A stretch of DNA of 32,376 nucleotides from Rodentibacter rarus (GTDB lineage Bacteria > Pseudomonadota > Gammaproteobacteria > Enterobacterales > Pasteurellaceae). The position numbers were made by a program, and so were the translations under genes. The stretch spans positions 1-32,376 of the forward strand of contig NZ_MLHJ01000005.1 of NCBI RefSeq assembly GCF_001998965.1. Direction: 5' to 3'. Shown one piece after another: positions 21,083-28,911 of the stretch; within the stretch, counting starts at the first letter, position 1, and each line of letters begins with the position of its first letter. The notes beneath the pieces are model-generated. The model had not been told where the DNA came from. It did not search any database and was given only the letters and a program-made list of their open reading frames with translations.

Positions 21083-21111
21083 TATCTAACAACCATTTAA
21101 CAAAAAGTCAA
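21083..21111 (-). promoter_or_regulatory. promoter for POT transporter-aminopeptidase operon
   Basis: On the minus strand, TTGACT (21111-21106), a 17-bp spacer and TAGATA (21088-21083) form a good sigma-70 promoter. It leaves an untranslated leader of roughly 110 nt before the transporter ATG at 20967. Confidence 0.5.
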
Positions 21112-21127
21112 CAATTAAAATGAAGGG

Positions 21128-21170
21128 AAAGTGCGGCTAAAAAATAATGCTTTAAATGACCGCACTTTAT
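21128..21170. repeat. inverted uptake-sequence pair upstream of tRNA cluster
   Basis: AAAGTGCGGCT (one mismatch to the uptake core) and ACCGCACTTT can pair across a 20-nt AT-rich interval. It lies in the 305-nt gap between the divergent transporter and tRNA genes, upstream of the transporter promoter. It may insulate the two units. Apart from this pair and the two promoters I see nothing else in the gap (20968-21272). Confidence 0.55.
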
Positions 21171-21224
21171 TTGCACAATATGAAGAGAAAATATTCAAAC
21201 AACCGGGCTTTTTCAAAAAAGGGT

Positions 21225-21252
21225 TTGACATATTTTCAAAAAAACGTATTAT
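21225..21252 (+). promoter_or_regulatory. strong promoter of the tRNA cluster
   Basis: Perfect -35 TTGACA (21225-21230), a 16-bp spacer and -10 TATTAT (21247-21252), followed by a GC-rich discriminator (ACCGCCCACGC) just before the predicted start. GC-rich discriminators are typical of stable-RNA promoters under stringent (ppGpp) control. It lies 20 nt before tRNA-Ser. Confidence 0.8.
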
Positions 21253-21272
21253 ACCGCCCACGCACTGATTGT

Positions 21273-21366
21273 GGTGAGATGGCCGAGTAGGCTGAAGGCG
21301 CTCCCCTGCTAAGGGAGTATGGGGTCAAAAACTCCATCGAGGGTTCGAATCCCTCTCTCACCGCCA
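21273..21366 (+). tRNA. serV: tRNA-Ser (anticodon GCU)
   Basis: A 94-nt class II tRNA with encoded CCA. The acceptor stem GGTGAGA pairs with TCTCACC, followed by discriminator G. The anticodon loop CTGCTAA gives GCU at 21308-21310, reading AGC and AGU. The long variable arm (ATGGGGTCAAAAACTCCAT) and the T-loop GGGTTCGAATCCC are typical of serine tRNAs. First gene of a three-tRNA cluster. Confidence 0.98.
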
Positions 21367-21386
21367 TTTGCGATTTTATTTATTCT

Positions 21387-21463
21387 GCACCCGTAGCTCA
21401 GCTGGATAGAGTACTCGGCTACGAACCGAGCGGTCAGAGGTTCGAATCCTCTCGGGTGCGCCA
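21387..21463 (+). tRNA. tRNA-Arg (anticodon ACG), copy 1
   Basis: A 77-nt tRNA with encoded CCA. The acceptor stem GCACCCG pairs with CGGGTGC and the anticodon loop CTACGAA gives ACG at 21421-21423. A34 is normally deaminated to inosine by TadA, so it reads CGU, CGC and CGA. The T stem is AGAGG/CCTCT. It starts 20 nt after tRNA-Ser. Confidence 0.98.
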
Positions 21464-21516
21464 TTTTGAAGCGGCTCTATCTTCTAAATGGTTAAGGATA
21501 TTTAAAACGTCACTAC

Positions 21517-21593
21517 GCACCCGTAGCTCAGCTGGATAGAGTACTCGGCTACGAACCGAGCGGTCAAAGGTTCGAATCCTTTCGGGTGCGCCA
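21517..21593 (+). tRNA. tRNA-Arg (anticodon ACG), copy 2
   Basis: Identical to the copy at 21387 except for one compensated T-stem pair: AAAGG/CCTTT here against AGAGG/CCTCT there. Anticodon ACG is at 21551-21553 and CCA is encoded. The 53-nt spacer between the copies is unrelated AT-rich sequence. Downstream is a pyrimidine-rich, T-heavy stretch but no clear hairpin terminator. Confidence 0.98.
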
Positions 21594-21651
21594 TTTCCCT
21601 TTCTTCCTTATTCTTTTTATCTCTTATAAATTTCCTTATTTTTAAACCGTT

Positions 21652-22335
21652 TTATCGTTCTTCACGGTCATCAATAGTTTTCAACAAGTAATTTCCATTG
21701 ATATCCGCCAGGCTACGGAAGCCCACATTGGTAATTTTGTAAGGATAAGCGGTGTTGTAAATCACATTGTCATGGTGATGCCCATGAAAAATATGCCTCA
21801 CGCCCATTTTTTCGGCAAGCACATTAATCACTTGAAAGCCCATAGGATGGGGTTTTGGCGCTTCGTGACAAATTAAAATATCTGCCTGTTGATTTTCAAG
21901 GATTTCAATATCGGAGGGGAAGATAGAAGTGCGATGACGCAGTGGCACGCCACCACGCCAAATTTTTTCTTGTGGACTATATTGACAATAATGAATCGGG
22001 TCAAAAAACATCGGGCGATTTGGCGGCATCCAGATTTGTCCACGGAATACCCCGCCTAATCCGGCAATACGAACCCCTTGAATGGTTTCGACCCGATTAT
22101 GTAAATTGCGATATTTCCATTTCGATTCCCAAATCGCATCAAAGGCAGCAATGGTTTTGCTATCGTGGTTGCCGTGGATAAACCAAATATCACAATATTG
22201 CGCTAATTTTTCCAGTTCATCAGGTGAAGAAAGTTGTAAGTCGCCCAAAATAATCAGGGCAACATTGTCGTTTTCTTGCACGAAAGGGTAGAGATGCTCA
22301 TAGTTTCCGTGGGGATCACCTGCAAATAGTATCAT
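21652..22335 (-). CDS. calcineurin-like metallophosphoesterase
   Basis: A 227-aa cytoplasmic protein with the complete metallophosphoesterase motif series: GDPHGN (6-11), LGDLQ (30-34), GNHD (55-58), ICHEAP with His157, and HGHHH (184-188), which together bind two metal ions. The substrate is unknown; nucleotides, phosphoproteins and cyclic nucleotides are all used by relatives. The GDPHGN in place of the usual GDxHG is a minor variant. It begins 1 nt after the nadR stop (TAA-A-ATG), so it is almost surely co-translated with nadR, which hints at a nucleotide or NAD-related substrate, though this is inference. Confidence 0.9.
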   Translation of the reverse strand: MILFAGDPHGNYEHLYPFVQENDNVALIILGDLQLSSPDELEKLAQYCDIWFIHGNHDSKTIAAFDAIWESKWKYRNLHNRVETIQGVRIAGLGGVFRGQIWMPPNRPMFFDPIHYCQYSPQEKIWRGGVPLRHRTSIFPSDIEILENQQADILICHEAPKPHPMGFQVINVLAEKMGVRHIFHGHHHDNVIYNTAYPYKITNVGFRSLADINGNYLLKTIDDREER

Positions 22336-22336
22336 T

Positions 22337-23446
<1,110 letters not shown>

Positions 23447-23539
23447 TTACCTACCAATCGCATAAGGACTAAGTAGGCGTATTGTAGGCGAAATGAAAAT
23501 ATTTTTCACGTTCTGATTTTTTACTTAATGATTTTAGGC

Positions 23540-23545
23540 TATACT
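23540..23545 (+). promoter_or_regulatory. -10 element of ribB
   Basis: TATACT lies 7-10 nt before the start of the FMN aptamer, as expected for the ribB transcript start. The -35 region is a T-rich stretch without a good match to consensus. Confidence 0.45.
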
Positions 23546-23551
23546 CTTATG

Positions 23552-23700
23552 CGCATTCTCAGGGCAGGGTGAAATTCCCTACCGGCGGTAAAGCCCGCGA
23601 GCACTTAAAAGTGCGGTCAATTTTAACCGCACTTTTGAGGTTAGCAGATTTGGTGAAATTCCAAAGCCGACAGTATAGTCTGGATGAAAGAGAATAAAGC
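23552..23700 (+). ncRNA. FMN riboswitch (RFN element) upstream of ribB
   Basis: All conserved blocks are in order: ATTCTCAGGGCAGGGTGAAA, CCTACCGGCGGT, AAGCCCGCGAGC, GCAGATTTGGTGAAATTCC, AAAGCCGACAGT, AGTC and GGATGAAAGAGAAT. P1 pairs ATTCTC (23555-23560) with GAGAAT (23690-23695). The variable hairpin is made of two opposed uptake sequences (AAAAGTGCGGT 23607-23617, ACCGCACTTTT 23626-23636). FMN binding should lower ribB expression. Confidence 0.95.
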
Positions 23701-23730
23701 GGATTGGATCCCCAAGCCGTTCTTTTTATT
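23700..23730 (+). terminator. riboswitch-controlled terminator before ribB
   Basis: CGGATTGG (23700-23707) pairs with CCAAGCCG (23712-23719), with one A-G mismatch and a 4-nt loop, followed by TTCTTTTTATTT. It begins 5 nt after P1, so it is positioned as the expression platform. Downstream GCCCTGA (23742-23748) is exactly complementary to TCAGGGC in the aptamer's 5' strand (23559-23565), a possible alternative pairing. Confidence 0.65.
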
Positions 23731-23787
23731 TGCATTTCTCAGCCCTGATTCTGGTTAATTTTAAGTTAAGAAATAAAGGAAATTACG

Positions 23788-24435
23788 ATGAATCAGTCCA
23801 TTTTATTCCCATTCGGTGCGACCGCCGAAGAACGTGTACTCAACGCTATCCAAGCATTCAAAAAGGGCAATGGTGTATTGGTTTTAGATGATGAAAATCG
23901 TGAAAACGAAGGGGATTTAATCTTCCCGGCAGAAACCATCACTACCGAACAAATGACAAAATTAATTCGTTATGGCAGTGGTATCGTGTGTTTGTGTATT
24001 ACCGAAGAACGCTGTCAGCAACTTGATTTACCGCCAATGGTGGAAAACAACAACAGCGTGAACAAAACGGCGTTTACCGTGACCATTGAAGCCGCAGAAG
24101 GGGTAGCCACCGGGGTCTCCGCTGCTGATCGCGTTACCACGATTCGAGCGGCTGTTGCGGATAATGCTGTACCGACCGATTTACACCGCCCCGGTCATAT
24201 TTTCCCCCTTCGTGCGGTAAATGGCGGTGTACTTGCTCGCCGTGGGCATACAGAAGCCTCTGTCGATCTTGCCCGCCTTGCGGGATTTAAACCGGCTGGT
24301 GTGATTTGTGAAATCACCAATGACGATGGTACCATGGCACGTGCGCCTGAAATTATTGAATTTGCACAAAAATTTGGCTATGTGGTACTGACAATTGAGG
24401 ATTTGGTCGAATATCGCCTTGCTCATCAGGTTTAA
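23788..24435 (+). CDS. ribB: 3,4-dihydroxy-2-butanone 4-phosphate synthase
   Basis: A 215-aa enzyme converting ribulose 5-phosphate to 3,4-dihydroxy-2-butanone 4-phosphate and formate, one of the two precursors of the riboflavin ring. The acidic active-site loop [16 protein letters not shown] (34-49), the [14 protein letters not shown] segment and the HTEAS motif are intact. There is no GTP cyclohydrolase II fusion; the length matches stand-alone RibB. AAGGAAATTACG precedes the ATG. Expression is controlled by the FMN riboswitch in the 240-nt leader. Confidence 0.98.
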   Translation: MNQSILFPFGATAEERVLNAIQAFKKGNGVLVLDDENRENEGDLIFPAETITTEQMTKLIRYGSGIVCLCITEERCQQLDLPPMVENNNSVNKTAFTVTIEAAEGVATGVSAADRVTTIRAAVADNAVPTDLHRPGHIFPLRAVNGGVLARRGHTEASVDLARLAGFKPAGVICEITNDDGTMARAPEIIEFAQKFGYVVLTIEDLVEYRLAHQV

Positions 24436-24510
24436 TTAAAAAGAAAAATGTCCGGATAGCTAGGGGGGAAGTGCCATAAGTATTACTAAATTGACTTTAT
24501 AGGAGACAAC

Positions 24511-25377
24511 GTGAATTTATTGCTTTTAACTTTTGGACAAAAATTAGAAAACCATTATCAAGCGGTTTTTTGTATTCTGACTTTTTTAAAAGATCCCCAA
24601 ATAAAAAAGATCATCATTGTGACGGATTATCCGGCGTTTTATGATTTTCTAGGCAATAAAGTCAAGATCATATCAATTAATGAAAAAACGTTAGAGGATT
24701 GGAAAGGGAAGAATGATTTCTTTTGGCGTATAAAAATCAAGGCGATAGAACTTGTGGTACATCAATATCCGGATAATCATTTATTCTACGTTGATTCAGA
24801 TACGTTTTTAGCCTCAAATCTACAGAGTGTTGTTCAAAAATTGGATGAAAATATTGGGCTAATGCATACTTTCGAGTATAAATTATCCGGTCAAAACCGG
24901 AGTAAAACCACAAGAGGGATGTTTTCAGTACTCAATGGTAAGGTATTTTTTGATATTACCATTAATCCACAAAGTGAAATGTGGAATGCCGGTGTCATTG
25001 CTTTACCAAAAACGTGCGCTAAAGAAATAATTAACCTTTCTTTAAATCTTTGTGATGCCATTTGTGCAACGCCCTGTCCTCGTCGTTTGGTTGAGCAGTT
25101 TTCCTTTTCTTTAGCGATGAATCATTTGACTGAATTATCCTCCTGTGAGGATGTGATAGGTCACTACTGGGGCAATAAACCTGAATGGAATCAATTTATC
25201 AGCCAATTTTTTGTCAATGCGTTATTAAAACAAAAAACACTTGAGCAATGTGTGGAGGAATTACGGGCGTTTAATTGGCATAGCTTGCCATTAGAAAAGA
25301 AATTACGTTCCACTAATTCAACGTTAAAGCGGTTAATTGATAGGTTATTTCCACATAAACATATTAAATATTTTTAG
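24511..25377 (+). CDS. putative glycosyltransferase with DSD motif
   Basis: A 288-aa protein I cannot assign to a known gene. The N-terminal Rossmann-like start (MNLLLLTFGQ), strand IKKIIIVTDYP and the metal-binding FYVDSDTFL (Asp95-Ser-Asp97) fit a GT-A glycosyltransferase using a nucleotide-sugar donor. The C-terminal third is rich in Lys, Leu and aromatic residues. The start is GTG, with AGGAG ending 5 nt upstream. It lies behind ribB, where H. influenzae has, as I recall, the LOS glycosyltransferase lpsA; this sequence does not look like lpsA, so the site may carry an alternative surface-glycan enzyme. The frame stays open for another 42 codons beyond its amber stop. Confidence 0.75.
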   Translation: MNLLLLTFGQKLENHYQAVFCILTFLKDPQIKKIIIVTDYPAFYDFLGNKVKIISINEKTLEDWKGKNDFFWRIKIKAIELVVHQYPDNHLFYVDSDTFLASNLQSVVQKLDENIGLMHTFEYKLSGQNRSKTTRGMFSVLNGKVFFDITINPQSEMWNAGVIALPKTCAKEIINLSLNLCDAICATPCPRRLVEQFSFSLAMNHLTELSSCEDVIGHYWGNKPEWNQFISQFFVNALLKQKTLEQCVEELRAFNWHSLPLEKKLRSTNSTLKRLIDRLFPHKHIKYF

Positions 25378-25506
25378 GATAAGGCAGTGTATTTTGGCAT
25401 AGCGGGAGATTTATTGAGCAAGTCAATTCCTTTTAAGAAATCTTTAATCATTCCCTCTTGCTATCACAAGTATCAAACTGAATTTTATATGCGCTTAACG
25501 TATTGA
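25378..25506 (+). other. in-frame open extension after glycosyltransferase amber stop
   Basis: After the TAG at 25375-25377 the same frame continues open for 42 codons to TGA at 25504. The conceptual peptide looks protein-like (for example SIPFKKSLIIPSCYHKYQTE), with no low-complexity bias. It could be the severed C-terminus of a longer ancestral protein, a small separate gene from the GTG at 25387, or chance. I do not recognise the peptide. Confidence 0.35.
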
Positions 25507-25513
25507 ACGTGAT

Positions 25514-25560
25514 AAATAGGGCTAAAACCTTTATAGCAAGGCTTTAACCCTATTTGATCA
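25514..25560 (+). terminator. terminator between glycosyltransferase and amidohydrolase
   Basis: AAATAGGG (25514-25521) and CCCTATTT (25548-25555) form an 8-bp outer stem that continues inward through TAAA/TTTA and CC/GG with two single mismatches, around a 10-nt loop. The two genes converge here. It is near-symmetric and not built from uptake sequences. The T-tract is short, so efficiency is uncertain. Confidence 0.6.
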
Positions 25561-25599
25561 ACAATTTTTCTAGGATGTATTTTTATTCCTATAACATCA

Positions 25600-26592
25600 C
25601 TAAATCGGATCTAATCCCAATACCTTCCGCCCATTAAGACTGGCGATATCGACCATCGCATCCAAATGCGGGAAACGACAACCTGCTGCGAGCAAACTTA
25701 ACTCTTGCCATAAATCCCCTTCGCAGAGTGGCACCATATAATCACAGATATTATCTGTTCCCAAGGCAACCGTAATCCCTTCTGGGATCATCTCATCAGC
25801 CGGGGTTAACGCGTTATGAAACGGCATTAAATCTTCTTTACGATTACTGTCAATCCACGCCATTGGGCAGGCTATCATCATCATTTTTGCCTGACGCATT
25901 TTTTCGTAAAGTTTATAACGATATTCTTTTGAATGAGAGCCGATTGAAATACCGTGAATCCCCACGACCCGTCCTTCCATACCGTGTTCAATGGTTTTAT
26001 CACAAAGTTGTTCGGTTTCTTTTTCACCGGGATGGTTAAATTGATCCACGTGCACATGGCACATAATGCCAAGGGATTTTGCTTTATCGAGCAAAATATC
26101 CATCGCCTCAAGCCCCCGACCATAATCCACCTCATCACGATAAGGTAAACCGCCAATCATATCCACCATTTCCGAGCCGATATCAAACCATTTTCTCGCC
26201 GTGGGTTCGATCACGCCTTTTAAGGTCTGGTTGGCAAATTTAAGAATAATATCGTGTTTATAGACTTCACGGGCTTTATGGGCGGCAATAATCGCCCGAT
26301 CTTCACAAATGGGATCAATATCCACAAAAGTGCCGAATGCCGTCACCCCTTGGGAAATCATTAATTCAATAGATTGACAAAAACGAGCATAATAGTCATC
26401 CACACTGGATGTCCGTTTTACTTCGTCCACCAAATCCCATTTTTGTTGTAAATTACTGCTATGATAAATACCGATTTTTTCTGGGGTCATCGTAAAAGCA
26501 CGATCAGCGTGAGCGTGAGCATTCACCCATCCCCCCTTTTTAATGATTTCATCACGGATATAGGTTTTAAAACTACGAACATGGCTTTTCAT
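25600..26592 (-). CDS. amidohydrolase-superfamily protein, cytosine deaminase (CodA)-like
   Basis: A 330-aa TIM-barrel metal hydrolase. Ligands match E. coli CodA in order: HAHAD (His26, His28), HVHVD (His181), GIHG (His213) and LGTDN (Asp280). The segment after Asp280 (NICDYMVPLCEGDLWQ) parallels CodA's DVFDPWYPLGTANMLQ. The position of CodA's catalytic Glu217 is Gln184 (HVDQ instead of HCDE), so ordinary deaminase chemistry is not assured. Both flanking beta-sandwich segments of CodA (about 100 residues in total) are missing; only the barrel remains. GGAG lies 5 nt before the ATG. The substrate is unknown; it is monocistronic or at most loosely linked to yejM upstream. Confidence 0.8.
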   Translation of the reverse strand: MKSHVRSFKTYIRDEIIKKGGWVNAHAHADRAFTMTPEKIGIYHSSNLQQKWDLVDEVKRTSSVDDYYARFCQSIELMISQGVTAFGTFVDIDPICEDRAIIAAHKAREVYKHDIILKFANQTLKGVIEPTARKWFDIGSEMVDMIGGLPYRDEVDYGRGLEAMDILLDKAKSLGIMCHVHVDQFNHPGEKETEQLCDKTIEHGMEGRVVGIHGISIGSHSKEYRYKLYEKMRQAKMMMIACPMAWIDSNRKEDLMPFHNALTPADEMIPEGITVALGTDNICDYMVPLCEGDLWQELSLLAAGCRFPHLDAMVDIASLNGRKVLGLDPI

Positions 26593-26679
26593 ACAAACTC
26601 CATAACAAGAATGAGGATAAAAAGACGAGAAGCGTATTAATTGAAAGGCACGACAAACGTGGCGAGAAGCATTGTAATA

Positions 26680-26716
26680 ATGTTATGAAAAACTCACGGA
26701 TTTTCATTAATAACAT
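26680..26716. repeat. imperfect inverted repeat upstream of amidohydrolase gene
   Basis: ATGTTAT-GAAAA (26680-26691) pairs with TTTTC (26701-26705) and ATAACAT (26710-26716) with a 4-nt bulge and a 9-nt loop. It lies in the 219-nt gap between yejM and the amidohydrolase gene. It lacks a T-tract in either direction and has no recognised operator match. The rest of the gap shows nothing I can name. Confidence 0.35.
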
Positions 26717-26811
26717 CTTTTCAGTCTTAAACTGGGGCGCAAGTATAAAGGGTTAAACCTCAAAAAGCTATTCATTTTTAATGATGAAAATAAGGCGAAT
26801 TTCCCTCACGT

Positions 26812-28560
26812 CTATTTTTCAAAAAATGAATTTTCACGTTTAAACACATCCAAAAATAACCCAAGTGGAGGACGTTTTGAAGATTGTTCCTGATAAGTGC
26901 GGTCAAATTTTTTGTAATTTCCTTTTCGGTCAATATGATACTGCATACCGTTTGGTTGAATTAACACATTCCAACGATAATTAGAAACAAGCACCCAATC
27001 ATCCCCCTTCAATTCAAATAAGTTACGCCCTTGCGAATAATCATTAAGAGGATTTTGAACGTTAAAAAGATTCATCATCAATGCCGGCAATACATCAGTA
27101 TGGCTTGTCAGCCCCTCTACGATTCCCACCGGCAAGTCTTTCCAATAAACCAACAACGGCACTTGAATTTCATCGCGCCCAAAATAATTGAAACGCTCTT
27201 TTTCGTTCATTTCGTTGAATGTCACCCCGTGTTCTGCGGTAATAATCACCACCGTATTGTTGAGAGGCGTATTCACTAATACGTCTTCAATCAGCCGATC
27301 AATTTGCCCTAAAGTGCGGTCATATTCTGCTTCGTTTTTAGCTTGTAGTTCAAGATTAAGATAAGCAAACCAAGCCTCATTCGTTTTTCTTGCCATCATA
27401 AATTTATTGAAATTTTTGACCGCACTTTCGTTGCCTAATTTACTTTGAGGCAATTTCATCCCCCGGAATAATGCCTGACGGAAAAGACTCTCCTTAAAAT
27501 TTGTTGCGGAAAAGAGACCAAATTGATATTTCTCCGCACGCAATTTTTCAATCAATACAGATGGTGTGTGATTACTTAAAATACTGTCCGTATAATTGGC
27601 GTTTAAGCCATAGAATAACCCGACCAAACCGGCACTATTCGTATTACCACTACTGTAATGATGAGTAAATTGGGTTGAACTGGTGGCGAATTCTGCCAAT
27701 TTGGGCATTTTCCCATTAGAGATCGCATCATAACGCAAACCGGAGACCGTGATAATTAACACATTCGGTTTCTCTGCCATTGGGGCAAAACTGAGCTTAT
27801 TTTTGGGATAATCAATTTTTAAGGCATCTAATCGTCCTTCCCGCTCTAATTTCTGCGTGTATTGTTCGCCGTCCAATAAACCGTGTTTTTCTAAAAAAGA
27901 ACGAGCCGTCATTGGATAGGAAAGGGGAAAGTTTGAACGTTGCATCGTGATAGGGCGATACACATACGCATCAGCCCATGCATAAATCAAATGGGTAGCA
28001 ATAAAGGTTAAAGTGAAAAAAATCCCCACTTTCTTCAACCATTTTTGGCGTTCCAAGCTACGAAGTTTTTCCCAACTCCAACGGGAGAAGAGCATCTGTA
28101 CCAGTAAAATCATCGGCATTGGTGCAAAGAAAATCTGCCAGTCACGAGACATTTCACCATTTTCCGGGTTCACCAACAGATTCCACACCACCGATGACAA
28201 ATGTAAATTAAACCGGTGAAATACTTCTGTATCAAAAAGCAATAATGTCGTGCAAATCGTGGAAAGAATCACCGTTAAACCACGAAAAGTGCGGTGATTT
28301 TTCACAATAAAACTTAACGGAAAAATCACCAATAAATAAATGGCAAAAACACTAAAACTGAAATGCCCAAACAAGCTGACGAAAAAATAAAGTTTGCCGC
28401 CAAGGGTATCCGGCCAATCAATCAGGAAGGCATAACGTGCGCCGATCAAAATGGCAATAATGATATTAAAAAAGGCAAACCAATGTCCCCACGAAATTTT
28501 TTGCGAGGTTTCATCACGGTATTGTTTTCCACTAAATGTGCCTTTTTTAAACCACATCAT
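26812..28560 (-). CDS. yejM: inner-membrane sulfatase-like protein YejM (PbgA/LapC)
   Basis: A 582-aa protein with about five N-terminal transmembrane helices (residues roughly 25-210) and a periplasmic sulfatase-fold domain. In E. coli YejM senses lipid A and restrains LapB-FtsH proteolysis of LpxC, setting LPS synthesis; the same role is likely here for LOS. The start of the domain reads VLIITVSGLRYDAI: the Asp that normally binds metal in sulfatases is Ser, in line with a regulatory, non-hydrolytic domain. TAEHG near 445 is retained. It begins 1 nt after the yejL stop, so the two genes are coupled. Three or more uptake sequences lie within it. Confidence 0.94.
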   Translation of the reverse strand: MMWFKKGTFSGKQYRDETSQKISWGHWFAFFNIIIAILIGARYAFLIDWPDTLGGKLYFFVSLFGHFSFSVFAIYLLVIFPLSFIVKNHRTFRGLTVILSTICTTLLLFDTEVFHRFNLHLSSVVWNLLVNPENGEMSRDWQIFFAPMPMILLVQMLFSRWSWEKLRSLERQKWLKKVGIFFTLTFIATHLIYAWADAYVYRPITMQRSNFPLSYPMTARSFLEKHGLLDGEQYTQKLEREGRLDALKIDYPKNKLSFAPMAEKPNVLIITVSGLRYDAISNGKMPKLAEFATSSTQFTHHYSSGNTNSAGLVGLFYGLNANYTDSILSNHTPSVLIEKLRAEKYQFGLFSATNFKESLFRQALFRGMKLPQSKLGNESAVKNFNKFMMARKTNEAWFAYLNLELQAKNEAEYDRTLGQIDRLIEDVLVNTPLNNTVVIITAEHGVTFNEMNEKERFNYFGRDEIQVPLLVYWKDLPVGIVEGLTSHTDVLPALMMNLFNVQNPLNDYSQGRNLFELKGDDWVLVSNYRWNVLIQPNGMQYHIDRKGNYKKFDRTYQEQSSKRPPLGLFLDVFKRENSFFEK

Positions 28561-28561
28561 A

Positions 28562-28780
28562 TTAGTGCGTTTTCACTGCGTTAATCAAAGAATGAGAAAA
28601 GACCTCTGCCAAGGCTTCCCGCTGAGTTTGCGGCACACTGCTGGTAAGCAAATTACTTGCCATATGACCTAATGCGATCAGAGATAAATCCACCGGCGCT
28701 TTATGTTTCTCTAATACAGCAATCATATCATTGACAATAGCGCTCAATTGCGCATCGGAATATTTAGAATGTTGAGCCAT
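28562..28780 (-). CDS. yejL: UPF0352 family protein YejL
   Basis: A 72-aa conserved protein of unknown function beginning MAQHSKYSDAQLSAIVND. LEKHKAPVDLSLIALGHMASNLL and VPQTQREALAEVF are the family's conserved core. The frame extends upstream to 28834, but the ATG at 28780 gives the family's usual length and N-terminus. No strong ribosome site is visible (TTTAACGAA). It is followed at 1 nt by yejM and diverges from yejK, the standard yejK/yejL/yejM arrangement. Confidence 0.92.
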   Translation of the reverse strand: MAQHSKYSDAQLSAIVNDMIAVLEKHKAPVDLSLIALGHMASNLLTSSVPQTQREALAEVFSHSLINAVKTH

Positions 28781-28875
28781 TTCGTTAAAAATAAGAGATA
28801 AAAAACTAGCCCTATCATACCCGATTATTGACAAGATCCTAAATAATTTCTTTTTTCTTGCTGAAAAAGTGAGGT

Positions 28876-28881
28876 TATAAT
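28876..28881 (+). promoter_or_regulatory. -10 element of yejK
   Basis: A perfect TATAAT 30 nt before the yejK ATG. The -35 region is T-rich (TTTTTTCTT) without a good match to TTGACA at 16-18 bp. The divergent yejL promoter may be the TATGAT seen on the minus strand near 28816. Confidence 0.45.
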
Positions 28882-28911
28882 TTGCTACGTTTTTGAAAGA
28901 AGGAAAATAAA

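Noticed and set aside
21273-21593. tRNA cluster as an integration site for a genomic island
   Set aside because: No integrase, no repeated tRNA 3' ends beyond the true gene copies, and flanking genes are ordinary chromosomal ones.
26641-26665. PurR-like sequence (CAAACGT) upstream of the CodA-like amidohydrolase
   Set aside because: Only the left-centre of the PurR consensus matches; the right half and the outer CG positions do not, so no operator is claimed.
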